Shown here: piece after piece, positions 10,199-21,061 of the stretch
Layout of the letters: every line of letters begins with the position of its first letter
Numbering within the stretch: position 1 is the stretch's first letter
NCBI GenBank assembly: GCA_949361645.1
Contig: OX442418.1
Span: forward strand, 8,435,376 to 8,499,375
Source: Spongilla lacustris
Lineage: Eukaryota > Porifera > Demospongiae > Spongillida > Spongillidae
DNA: 64,000 nucleotides
Reading direction: 5' to 3'
Program-made: the position numbers and the translations under genes
The notes under the pieces: model-generated
Databases searched by the model: none
What the model was told of the DNA's origin: nothing
The model's input: only the letters and a program-made list of their open reading frames with translations

Positions 10199-11035
10199 AA
10201 GAAGGCCATATCTCCTCTTTCAAAGATACATGTATGCCTGTTCTGCACATAGGGCCGAACACTACCCCACTGCCAAATATACCCGGTTGTACTTTAGATT
10301 ACTCGGGCCAGCCTTTCCCAATTATTATAACCTATTAACATATACAACCGTACATACTGCTGAACCTAAACTAAACGAAGCCCAGCTAGACGGGGGAATA
10401 GTCGCTGATCCGCTAACAAATCCCAGCTAGACCCATCGCCCATCCGTATTATACATCCGGGTCTAGCTGGATTTATTACCGGATCAGCAGACTGTTTCCC
10501 CGTCTAGCTGGGCTTAGTTTAGGGTACGTCCATCTAGTTGGGCTTAGTTTAGCTTAATACATGTAGGTTCAGCAGTATGTACGGTTGTATATGTTAATAA
10601 GTTGCTATAATTGGGAAAGGTTGGGAGTAGTCAACCACATACCCAACGCTACTAAATTCACATACATGTAGTATGTATACTCACCAAAACTTTCGGCTCA
10701 GAAGATGAAATCATGAAGGACCTACGTAGTTCGATCCCTGCATGCATCATTGTGCCTAATTCATGCGCTCCACGCATAGGTTTTAATTTGTGTATCGGTA
10801 CAATTATAATTGTAGTTCAAATATAACTTTATTCCTAGATGACGCTAGGTACTACATAACGACTACTTCGTTTATGAATAAATTATACGCGGTAGAAATT
10901 AAATTTTTGTCTTGATTTTAGTTCATGGTATAATCTTATAAAGCACAGATTCACAATCAGTCCGATTTATTCAATTTGAAAAATAATAGTAAGATGACCG
11001 CCTATGTAAGGGCCATTTCTCCATATGTGGTACTG
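10199..11035 (+). repeat. Dispersed repeat, copy 1 (also at 54.0-54.5 kb)
   Basis: The segments GAAGGCCATATCTCCTC, TGCCTGTTCTGCACATA, ACTAAATTCACA, GCGGTAGAAATTAAATTTTT and GACCGCCTATGTA occur in the same order and orientation at 54000-54480. Copy 1 is split after TCTGCACATA (10249) by a ~400 bp palindromic insert. No protein is encoded. Confidence 0.75.
10249..10655. mobile_element. Palindromic (foldback) insert
   Basis: Arms at about 10311-10435 and 10455-10622 are inverted copies sharing CTTTCCCAATTAT, AACATATACAACCGTACATA and CCCAGCTAGACGGGG, with a loop of roughly 20 bp. The right arm carries an extra internal copy of the AAACTAAGCCCA(A/G)CTAG unit. The dispersed repeat on either side resumes with ACTAAATTCACA, and the 54 kb copy lacks this insert, which supports insertion rather than local origin. 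Confidence 0.75.
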
Positions 11036-11133
11036 TACATTTTCCCTTAAGATTAGACCCCTTGTTTCCTTCTTTTTTACACCACCTTTGCCTTCAAAAC
11101 CTATGTACCGCCAACTTTGTCTTAGAGAATTTT

Positions 11134-11139
11134 TTTATT
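11134..11139 (-). terminator. Polyadenylation signal AATAAA of the secreted repeat gene
   Basis: On the minus strand AATAAA lies 82 nt downstream of the TGA at 11222-11224, a normal distance for a metazoan 3' UTR. Confidence 0.6.
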
Positions 11140-11221
11140 TACTTGTTCAATCAACAAAAAAATTGCAAGCAGGAATTAATTAATTGCAGAGCACTAGCTA
11201 CGTCATTAATCTGTTCAATAT

Positions 11222-12769
11222 TCAGCCCCACCAAATAAAATTACAGTTGTCTTCAGCCAAATAATGGCAGGTAATTTCATTGCCTCGAATCGTTGCTTGT
11301 TGGGGGATCCGAACTCTAATACAATTGTTACCACCGATGTGCTGGACTGCACAGAAAGGAGCTGTATTTATTGCGCGTATTACAAACCGGTCTCCGGTGT
11401 TGAAATGAATTTGAAATTGGCCTCCTCCTCCTACAACAGTAGTTTCTACCTGTGCAACGAATCATCCATTTATGATTATGTAGTAAAATAATTATAATAT
11501 ATTATGACGATGCAACTAAAGTATCCTATAAACTTACTTTTGCAGTGGAGACTTGGTTGCAGCGAACTATACTTGGAGGTCGTTGCGTCCAGTGCGATGG
11601 ACTTACATCACTAGTCCGTCCTTCACTACTCGCTCTGTTGTCAAATCTAATGATGACAGCTGAAAGAAATATTGCATGCAAACTATCCTTTAAATGTTTT
11701 TAGCACTTATGCATGCATGTATTTCGATTATCTATTTAGTGGCTCACAATGGCGCGGACAGATGTCTTCAGCCAAAAAATGGCAGGTAATTTCATTGCCT
11801 CGAATCGTTGCTTGTTGGGGGATCCGAACTCTAATACAATTGTTACCACCGATGTGCTGGACTGCACAGAAAGGAGCTGTATTTATTGCACGTATTACAA
11901 ACCGCTGTCCGGTGTTGAAATGAATTTGAAATTGGCCTCCTCCTCCTACAACAGCAGTTTCTACCTGTGCAACGAATCGTCCATTTATGATTATGTAGTA
12001 AAATAATTATAATATATTATGACGATGCACTCTATAAACTTACTTTTGCAGTGAAGACTTGGTTGCTGCGAATTATACTTGGAGGTCGTTGCGTCCAGTG
12101 CGATGGACTTACATCACTAGTCCGTCCTTCACTACTCGCTCTGTTGTCAAATCTAATGATGACAGCTAAAAGAAATATTGCATGCAAACTATCCTTTAAA
12201 TGTTTTTAGCACTTATGCATGCATGTATTTCGATTATCTATTTAGTGGCTCACAATGGCGCGGACAGATGTCTTCAGCCAAAAAATGGCAGGTAATTTCA
12301 TTGCCTCGAATCGTTGCTTGTTGGGTGATCCGAACTCTAATACAATTGTTACCACCGATGTGCTGGACTGCACAGAAAGGAGCTGTATTTATTGCACGTA
12401 TTACAAACCGCTGTCCGGTGTTGAAATGAATTTGAAATTGGCCTCCTCCTCCTACAACAGTAGTTTCTACCTGTGCAACGAATCGTCCATTTATGATTAT
12501 GTAGTAAAATAATTATAATATATTATGACGATGCAACTAAAGTATCCTATAAACTTACTTTTGCAGTGAAGACTTGGTTGCTGCGAACTATACTTGGAGG
12601 TCGTTGCGTCCAGTGCGATGGACTTACATCACTAGTCCGTCCTTCACTACTCGCTCTGTTGTCAAATCTAATGATGACAGCTAAAAGAAATATTGCATGC
12701 GAACTATCCTTTAAATGTTTTTAGCACTTATGCATGCATGTATTTCGATTATCAATTTAGTGGCTCACA
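11222..12769 (-). repeat. ~506 bp tandem repeats carrying the duplicated exon cassette
   Basis: Three units (period 503-515 bp) are almost identical across exons and both introns. Differences include a 9 bp deletion in the 12.0 kb unit (missing AACTAAAGTATC near 12029) and scattered SNPs. Conservation of the introns as strong as that of the exons indicates recent duplication or gene conversion. The plus-strand 75-85 codon ORFs repeated here are antisense shadows. Confidence 0.9.
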
Positions 12770-13228
12770 ATGGCGCGGAGGTGGAGGAGGTGGACGAGGC
12801 GTAGTAGGAGGTGGACGTGGCGTAGTAGGAGGTGAACGAGGCGTAGTAGGAGGTGGACGAGGCGTAGTAGGAGGTGGACGAGGCGTAGTAGGAGGTGGAC
12901 GTGGCGTAGTAGGAGGTGGACGAGGCGTAGTAGGAGGTGGACGAGGCGTAGTAGGAGGTGGACGAGGCGTAGTAGGAGGTGGACGAGGCGTAGTAGGAGG
13001 TGGAGGAGGTAGCGTGGTAGGAGGTGGCGTGGTAGGAGGTGGCGTGGTAGGAGGTGGCGTGGTAGGAGGTGGCGTGGTAGGAGGTGGCGTGGTAGGAGGT
13101 GGCGTGGTAGGAGGTGGCGTGGTAGGAGGTGGCGTGGTAGGAAGTGGCGAAGGCTCGAACGGGGAGCAAGCATCGACGCCGACGGAGAGTGTAATGAGTA
13201 AAACAATCAGAGCCAGTGATTTTAGCAT
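11222..13228 (-). CDS. Secreted Pro/Thr-rich protein with three tandem exon-cassette domains
   Basis: A seven-exon gene read on the minus strand: 13228-12769, 12680-12559, 12470-12254, 12165-12044, 11964-11748, 11659-11538 and 11449-11222 (TGA). All introns are GT/AG, and every junction is in phase, giving 1488 nt and 495 residues. Exon 1 encodes a signal peptide (MLKSLALIVLLITLSVGVDA, then C), eight TTPPP units and ten TTPRPPP-type units, ending in a T|GTGAGC donor. Each two-exon cassette (122 nt + 217 nt) encodes about 113 residues. It starts VIIRFDNRASSEGRTSDVSP, includes a Gly-rich turn (VVGGGGQFQIHFNTGQRF), and has four Cys; the last copy ends CNFIWWG. A TATA-like TATTTAA lies 49 nt before the ATG and AATAAA follows the stop. 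The domain looks beta-rich, but I do not recognise it. It is probably extracellular, on a mucin-like stalk. Confidence 0.8.
12776..13145 (-). repeat. Coding minisatellite (15 bp and 21 bp units)
   Basis: Two adjacent in-frame arrays lie in exon 1. About eight 15 bp units encode TTPPP, next to the signal peptide. About ten 21 bp units encode TTPRPPP (one TTPRSPP). Both unit lengths are multiples of three, so copy-number change keeps the frame. Such Thr/Pro repeats are typical O-glycosylated stalks. Confidence 0.9.
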
Positions 13229-13276
13229 TTTGAAGTTTGCAGCAAATATTTGCTTGTCCTGTCGCTGATTCACTCC

Positions 13277-13283
13277 TTAAATA
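13277..13283 (-). promoter_or_regulatory. TATA-like box of the secreted repeat gene
   Basis: Minus-strand TATTTAA, 49 nt before the ATG at 13228. It predicts a start of transcription near 13250 and a short 5' UTR. The frame is open upstream of the ATG, but only with a GTG and before this site, which supports ATG 13228 as the start. Confidence 0.5.
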
Positions 13284-13348
13284 TCCCACTATTTCCTATA
13301 GCTGAACCAAAAAAACCGCAACCGTATTCCGTGGAAGTGTATAGGCCT

Positions 13349-13384
<36 letters not shown>

Positions 13385-13890
13385 GCAAGTGATTTACTAC
13401 ATGCATGTATGCATAAACCGCAATGTATTCCACTTGAAAGCTTGTAGTATAGGGAAAGGATAGGTTTCCCATGCAAGTCAGACCTCATTGTTAACGCTGT
13501 CATAAAAAATCAGTCTTCCACATACACCACTTTATTAAAACACGGCTAGAATCCAGCACAGATTTTTAAAAATACTTGTCACATGTTTCTAATGCTGGCT
13601 GGTGAACAGAGCACATCACAGAGTCAGCGCCAATAAGCGCAACAACTCAACAAACTAGCTCCCTGATTTCATTTTTGGCAATTACGGCTGCAAGGGCGCG
13701 GGGGGAACCGGACCAAACTAAAGTATAAGATCTCTTTTTTTAGGGCAGTTTCGTTCCTCGCAAAAACCCTTTTTCCCCGCGTCGTCGCGATCAATGGAAC
13801 AGTGTGGAAATCATATACAGCAACAAGACTCTCAATTCGATAATGCTAAACCATACATAACTCTATTATATATGGGTTAGAGTACATAAG

Positions 13891-13919
13891 GGTCATTTCA
13901 CATGAACTTTTACCCTCCC

Positions 13920-13950
<31 letters not shown>

Positions 13951-14623
13951 AAAAAAAAAAAAAAAACTTGTACCAAACCTCATAAAAAGGTCTTTCAGTT
14001 GGGCCAAGCAAAATTGCTATCCCTACCGTCCCCTGTTTGGCCGATACCACACCGTGAATAATTAATCATTTTGATGACCTCAGTCTGTTTGACAGTGAGC
14101 AGCTTGTTCTGTCATGATTATGTATATCATTATATGTATCAGCTAAAAATAACAGTGCCCAATTTGCACCATTTTTTTTTTCTTGGGTAGCTCCTATAAT
14201 ATCCAAAGCACTTTGCTTGAAATCCTACTGGGGAAATGAAACACTGAGCAGTAGCATGAGATCAAAGACTTAAAATACCCTTTATTATAGGAGCTACCCA
14301 AGAAAAAAAATGGTGCAAATTGGGCACTGTTATTTTTAGCTGCACTCAAATTTATTATAAATTCATAGAATACATTAACCATTAATAACTAATCCAATTG
14401 ATTGAACCTTTTATTGGTATAACTAACTACATAGCATCGATTAGCATCAATATACTAAGGACATAATCATGACAGAACAAGCTGTTCAGACTGAGGTCAT
14501 CAAAATGATTAATTATTCACGGTGTGGTATCGGCCAAACAGGTTATACAAATGTACAGCAATATTGCTTGGCCCAACTGAAAGGCCTGTTTATGAGGTTT
14601 GGTAAAAATTTTTTTTTTTTTTT

Positions 14624-14654
<31 letters not shown>

Positions 14655-14682
14655 GGGTGGTAAAAGTTCATGTGAAATGACC
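13891..14682. mobile_element. MITE M1, copy 1
   Basis: A 792 bp element with terminal arms GGTCATTTCACATGAAC...GTTCATGTGAAATGACC and a direct 6 bp target duplication CATAAG on both sides (13885-13890 and 14683-14688). Arms of about 230 bp include homopolymer C/A and T/G runs of 15-25 bp in mirror position. No coding capacity. M2 sits inside it. Confidence 0.85.
14141..14342. mobile_element. MITE M2 nested in M1, copy 1
   Basis: A 202 bp hairpin. Terminal arms of about 58 bp start AGCTAAAAATAACAGTGCCC and end with the exact complement. The internal ~85 bp is unique. It recurs at 17329-17529 in the second tandem copy. Confidence 0.85.
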
Positions 14683-16471
14683 CATAAGCCTCCCTCCGCC
14701 CACACACAAAAAATGGCACGTAATATAGTCTAGCGCCGCTGTACGCCGTTTAAATCGTTAAAGTCTTGTTGGAGCACCATTCCTTTCCTGTTGAAACAGA
14801 TATGCGCTTGCGTTAATGATTACGACGATATACGCTCCTTTAATCACTAGGCTTTTTTATGGAAGGAGGGCTTAGTATACGCACATATGTACTCTATATA
14901 GTATATAGTACATCAGTATTTCTGTTGAAACTAATTTAGTATTACTTTCATGCATTTTGAATACCCCATATAGCCAGCGCAATTATAATGTGATTATTAT
15001 TAGTACCCGGTCGGCGTCCAATCATTATTCACCGCCATTTAATAGCCTTTTGCCCCAGTTTCAGGCATCAATTAAGATGGATAGATAGTCTGTGTCGCCA
15101 AGTATATTTCTCTTATCGAGTACCTGCCCTTTCCAGGCAGGTGATTTCTCAGTAAGGAAACACAAAAACTAACATCAGAGCTGGCAAGGTTGTTTTTCAC
15201 TTTTTTCTTTCCCACTCCCGTAGCTTGCTGATTGTGGACCCCGCGCGTATATAACACAAGCATTTGAACTATAAATGACCCTGGAACTCGCCAAAAACTA
15301 AAGTACAGCTGCAGTTGTAGGTCCCAGACTACTCCAAATGACCCCGCCTACTAGTAACCTACTAGTTATTAAAATTAACGCTGTGTGTATGTATGCGAGT
15401 TACGTTTCTTATTACCTTTCGTTCCCTCCCCATAACATGTCCATATTAAGAAGCGTACTTAGACCCATAGCAAGGTACCTTTAAAGCCTCCAAATATGCT
15501 TTTGTCCCGTACCCAGTGCTTAGCCGGACAAGCCTTATGCTTTAGACGCACTTGTAATAATGCAACGAAGACTTTATTATGCTTACAAATACGTTTAATG
15601 ATAGCAATTCCATAAGAATTAAATGTATATCACTAATTACGAAGAATGGAGAAATTAGTCTCTAAACTGTCTCTTATAGTGTTGTATCTTTGTTTTAACA
15701 TCAATAACCAAGTGACTGCTATACGCCATTAACATCCGGTTGTTGGCCGCTTGAGGCTTGTCAATAGTCAACACATTTTCCAAAACTGTTTGCTAAAATA
15801 AATGTGATCTACGATCCATAAACAATCATCTATTACAAAAATACTACTTGAGGACGAAACGCAGTGGTTTAAAAGCGTAGCTGAAAAAAGTGCATAGACT
15901 AGTGAGCGCGCTGATTTTTTATTAAACCAGTGGTAAAACCAGCAGTGAATGTGCTACAAGAATATGTCCACTTTTTGACACTAAACTAATACCGCGCCAC
16001 TCGCGATTTTATTTGGCTGGATTCACACTTCAGTGTATCATTTTTTCATGGACCGCGCGTGTTAAATTTTCACTCTCTGTGGACACAGCTGACGATGCAG
16101 TCAATGGGAAGGGTCTCAATCACTAGCCGACGAGTTCCGTAAATCCACTTAACATAAGGTCTATGGCGGTAGCTGTGACATTGCTATTCAGTTCGTGACG
16201 CAATTTGTGTTGCACGAGGAGGGTATCGAATACAATGGTTTCACACAAAATTGCGACGACCCGCAGCTCGCCAAGACTGTGAAGACGCTATAAAAACCAT
16301 GTGTAGGAATATGCTTGTGGAATACAATGCATTTATCACTCATTTAAAGTGCATGGTTCTTTCCGACACAAGACACGAATTGTCGTTGGCAGGGAATCTT
16401 AATTCGGGCGCCCATAAGTGTGTTACTCAGATATGACTTTCACCCATGCACTATCGTGATAAGTGGGCGTT

Positions 16472-16515
16472 AGGGTTAGGGTTACGGAAAAGTATAGTTG
16501 TATGTTGTAACCCTA
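16472..16515. repeat. Short interstitial telomere-like motif
   Basis: TTAGGGTTAGGGTTA on the plus strand, and about 20 bp later the inverse TAACCCTAAAC. It marks the end of each 3.2 kb duplicate (also at 30991-31044), just where copy 2 begins. Two units is too few to call a telomere relic with confidence. Confidence 0.45.
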
Positions 16516-19006
16516 AACCGCAGCCGTATTCCGTGGAAGTGTATAGGCCTATACATATATATATATATATATATATACACACGCAAGTGATTTACTACAT
16601 GCATGTATGCATAAACCGCAATGTATTCCACTTGAAAGCTTGTAGTACAGGGAAAGGATAGGTTTCCCATGCAAGTCAGACCTCATTGTTAACGCTGTCA
16701 TAAAAAATCAGTCTTCCACATACACCACTTTATTAAAACACGGCTAGAATCCAGCACAGATTTTTAAAAATACTTGTCACATGTTTCTAATGCTGGCTGG
16801 TGAACAGAGCACATCACAGAGTCAGCGCCAATAAGCGCAACAACTCAACAAACTAGCTCCCTGATTTCATTTTTGGCAATTACGGCTGCAAGGGCGCGGG
16901 GGGAACCGGACCAAACTAAAGTATAAGATCTCTTTTTTTAGGGCAGTTTCGTTCCTCGCAAAAACCCTTTTCCCCCGCGTCGTCGCGATCAATGGAACAG
17001 TGTGGAAATCATATACAGCAACAAGACTCTCAATTCGATAATGCTAAACCATACATAACTCTATTATATATGGGTTAGAGTACATAAGGGTCATTTCACA
17101 TGAACTTTTACCCTCCCCCCCCCCCCCAAAAAAAAAAAAAAAAAAAAAAAAAAACTTGTACCAAACCTCATAAAAAGGTCTTTCAGTTGGGCCAAGCAAA
17201 ATTGCTATCCCTACCGTCCCCTGTTTGGCCGATACCACACCGTGAATAATTAATCATTTTGATGACCTCAGTCTGTTTGACAGTGAGCAGCTTGTTCTGT
17301 CATGATTATGTATATCATTATATGTATCAGCTAAAAATAACAGTGCCCAATTTGCACCTTTTTTTTTTTCTTGGGTAGCTCCTATAATATCCAAAGCACT
17401 TTGCTTGAAATCCTACTGGGGAAATGAAACACTGAGCAGTAGCATGAGATCAAAGACTTAAAATACCCTTTATTATAGGAGCTACCCAAGAAAAAAAATG
17501 GTGCAAATTGGGCACTGTTATTTTTAGCTGCACTCAAATTTATTATAAATTCATAGATTACATTAAGCATTAATAACTAATCCAATTGATTGAACCTTTT
17601 ATTGGTGTAACTAACTACATAGCATCGATTAGCATCAATATACTAAGGACATAATCATGACAGAACAAGCTGTTCAGACTGAGGTCATCAAAATGATTAA
17701 TTATTCACGGTGTGGTATCGGCCAAACAGGGTATACCGGGTGTCCACGAAAGAACGCAATGCTTTTGAACGGGAATAACTTTTGATAGGAGTATGACTAA
17801 TATTTAGAAACTAACAACTTGAGGTTAGGCAAATGCGTTTACATCATTTTATTTACAAGTTATTAACGATGCTTAATTAACTTTAATAAACACAACAAAT
17901 TAACAACTTTAAAAGTGAAACCATGTTCTGACACACGTTTCGAAGCCAAAAGCAAAATGATCATATTTTTATCACCTTTTAAACTGAAAGTAAGAGGCAA
18001 CAACTATTTCACCACGGTTACGCATGCGCACTTGTTGCACTTCATTACATACGCAGGTCTCGTTCCGAGACTAGTGACGCAACCATTAACGGACCATATT
18101 AGCTCCACCCCCTTCAACTTGCACATTATCACGTGCCACTGAGCCCCACCTCCTCGAATTGCTTAATTTTTAATTGTTTTTTTTAAATTTAGTCTTATAA
18201 AGATCTAAGCTATCCTTGTGAAATCATAGATACTACCGTACCTGCGGCTGCCGTATTACTACCTCTTCGTAAAAGAAAACATACACCCGCCGTAGGTCAT
18301 TCATACGGGCGGTGCGCACCAATTAGCGTTCTTGCTACGTGTTGTGGACGAGATCGAGATTGTCATTCGCCTTACGTTATACAAAACCACACTGGAGAAT
18401 GTCTTCGATGCAAATAGTTGGTGAGTTAAAGGCACGAACGACTGGGTGCCTATTGGCATACAATGTACGCACGGCCTACGGGTACACACGCACACATTGG
18501 TGCAGTCCATGCATCAAGCAAACTATACATCCTTTCAGCTAGCTCTAACTGGTATATGCCCATAACACTAGAGAAGCCGCGTGTATACTGCCTACAGCAC
18601 CTACTAATATTGAAGCCTAAGGCTTAATTCTTAGTGTGCTGTTTAGTTACCGATGTGTGTGTGTGAAAAAAAGTGCCGAACTGTTTGAGCATTCTTTTCA
18701 ACAGTATTCAACGTCATAGGAACTGTAGATATGGCTCTCAACTGGTGTGTATGTGTATTTGTGAGTCATGGTGACTTCTGTTCTAATCTGTGATGTGTGC
18801 TACATGTAAGTCTAATCAGTTTTAAAACCAACGTTGTTCATTAAGAAAGAGAGTGAGCAGTTTCACCTACATCAGGACTACTCTTTAGCACTTACAACTG
18901 GGCATGACTTGTAAACTAATTCTCAGATCTAAATGTAATGTTGAGATGATCTTCAAGTGTCAGTGAATTCTGACTTGGTTGTTTCATGCAAATTTATACT
19001 GTTTAA

Positions 19007-19855
19007 CGGTTTAACCGCTGAAGACGGATTAATCCGTCATGAATAATTAGACACGTAACCGCCAATGACGGATTTATCCGTCATGGCAACATAGGGCTAA
19101 AAGAGCGTACGACAACTTCGCACAGAATTGTTTGTATTTAGCCAAACTTTGCATATAACTAGTGGACAGGTATGCGAACAGATATCAACAAGGTCTCAGT
19201 ATCGCTCCGTTGACAAAAATACGTTTCTATAATGCCCAAAAGTTAATAAATTTGGGTGTGTCCGAGCATCATGTGAGGAAAGCTGGTACGGTCGTATCGA
19301 GTGGTATATTGGTGTCTTGAAACGTTACAAAGATGACTCAGGGTCAAGACAACATGTTGTGGGTTATTAGTGTTCAGCTTTACTAAAGAAAGAAAACGGC
19401 AGGAGTTCAAAGTACGCTCCATCATAAATAATGTTGAGACAATTCAATGTACGGCGCTCGTACGTACGCTTGCACTGTTCAGCTTGTTTTCACGCACACA
19501 TCGTATATAAAATACATGCCTTCATCCTCAAATACTTGCCTAACAGTACAGCGACGATAGTAGATAGATTTCAAGTTCATAGCGTCTATGACAACGGGAG
19601 CGTCTCTCTAGGTAACCGACTCGTTCGCTCACGGTAGGTTATGGATACCTTACCAGTGTGCTACAAACAATCAGCTCATACCAGCGTGTAGAGAAATCAC
19701 TACTCTAACTGAATTTCAAAAGTTGCACCTAGAACACTCGTTCGGTTCAAAAGTTATTTGGCGCTAATGACACCGTATCTAAAAATAGCAAATATCAATA
19801 ATTAAATTCCGCGGTTACGTAGCTGAATTTGATTATTAATTTAGCTGGTAAACCG
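19007..19855. mobile_element. TTAA-flanked MITE inside the left arm
   Basis: An 849 bp insert between two TTAA sites (19003-19006 and 19856-19859). Its termini are the imperfect inverted pair CGGTTTAACCGCTG and CGGTTTACCAGCT. It is absent from the equivalent place in the right arm (near 27930), which confirms insertion. Near the left end are two palindromes, GACGGATTAATCCGTC and GACGGATTTATCCGTC. TTAA targets are used by piggyBac and Kolobok transposases; no transposase is inside. Confidence 0.75.
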
Positions 19856-20559
19856 TTAAAAAAAAAAGTGGTGTTGTAGGTGGGTGGTTGAGTAGCTTTG
19901 ATAAACATTCACATACTTCCTGTTAGAGCCTAAGTATTTTAATACAATTCATTTGCGTGTTTCCAAAGTATTATTCTCATGCAATGGATGCAATCTGCTT
20001 AGATGCCTGTTTGTCACTAAAGAGCATGTCACTTTGTCATGGAAGGATGAGCCAATAACTTCACTCACAAAATATAGCTGTTAACAACCCATGTTCGGTA
20101 CTTTTGTTACTCTCTACTGTGTGGTTGTCCAATCCAAAATACTCACCCAGTCAGGTTACCCTACCCATCACCTAAATACTGATGCAACACTGGAAAATAC
20201 CTAGTAACCTGATTAAACCTTCAGGCTACCAAATATGTTTTACCCATCACATTCTCGCAGCAACAGGGCAATACATTTTAAATTCACACCAGCTAGTAAC
20301 CTCTCTTCCAGCAGTTGTTTGAACAAATACAATATTTATCCTCCAGGGATACTCAAGGCTTTTGAACCAACACACACATATCACATACCAACAACCTTAA
20401 TACATAATACTTTGCCATGGTTTGAATGTAATTGATCATACTCTTACTAGTGCCTTAAAAGAACAAACCCACTTCATACATGCATGCATGCAGCTACGCA
20501 AATTTACATGCCATATCAAAACACCTACCATATTGTCACACCCCACCCAGATATCAAAT

Positions 20560-21021
20560 AATTTCTGAATAACCATAACATTACATCCTAACACACACAC
20601 TCAAACACAAAAACACAAACAACACACACCCATGCACCCACACATCACACAAATGCGTACACATACACATACACACAACAACAACACACACAATCACACA
20701 CACAAACAAACAAACAATGGATACTCCAAAAACTCAAGGCTTTCGAACCAACACACACATCACATACCAACAACCTAAATGTAATACTTTGTCATAATTT
20801 GAATGTAATTTTTATAACCCCATTCCTGACTTAAACGTGCACTCTTATTAGTGTCTGATGCAGTGTCTTAAGAACAAACCCACTTGATATGCATGCAGCT
20901 ACGCAAATTCACACGCCATATTAATCATCTCAAAACACCTACCACATTGTCACACCCCATGCAATAAAATATTCTGAATAACCTTGAAATGTTACATCCT
21001 TACACACACATACACACACAA

Positions 21022-21060
<39 letters not shown>
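20560..21060. repeat. CA-rich tandem repeat, left inner arm
   Basis: About two units of a 300-400 bp repeat: a CA-rich microsatellite plus a unique part with CACCCCA, ATGCATGCAGCTACGCAAATT and AGAACAAACCCACTT. They are inverted relative to the units at 25180-27210. Confidence 0.8.

Positions 21061-21061
<1 letters not shown>

Larger units (their letters stand above)
13312..16516 (+). repeat. 3.2 kb tandem duplication, copy 1
   Basis: Begins at an ACCGCA(A/G)CCGTATTCCGTGG boundary and ends at CCCTAAAC, just after a short TTAGGGTTAGGG. It is repeated in direct orientation at 16517-31044 with only scattered differences, once the 11.3 kb insertion in copy 2 is removed. Contents are an (AT)n run, the nested MITEs M1/M2, and about 1.8 kb of unique non-coding DNA. 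The 60-odd codon ORFs inside have no recognisable features. Confidence 0.9.

Noticed and set aside
10700..10760. tRNA-like B box (AGTTCGATCCC)
   Set aside because: There is no matching A box at the right distance, no cloverleaf, and the related copy near 54.1 kb does not conserve it.
11264..12512. Repeated plus-strand 75-85 codon ORF (MARTDVFSQKMAGNFIASNR...)
   Set aside because: It is antisense to the spliced minus-strand gene, whose splice sites, phases, TATA box, signal peptide and poly(A) signal all agree. The plus strand lacks these.
12693..13268. Plus-strand Gly/Arg/Val-rich ORF (GGRGVVGG repeats), and the other-frame minus ORFs rich in Leu/His or Ser/Tyr
   Set aside because: Shadows of the Thr/Pro coding minisatellite. 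Only the minus frame with the signal peptide joins correctly to the downstream exons.
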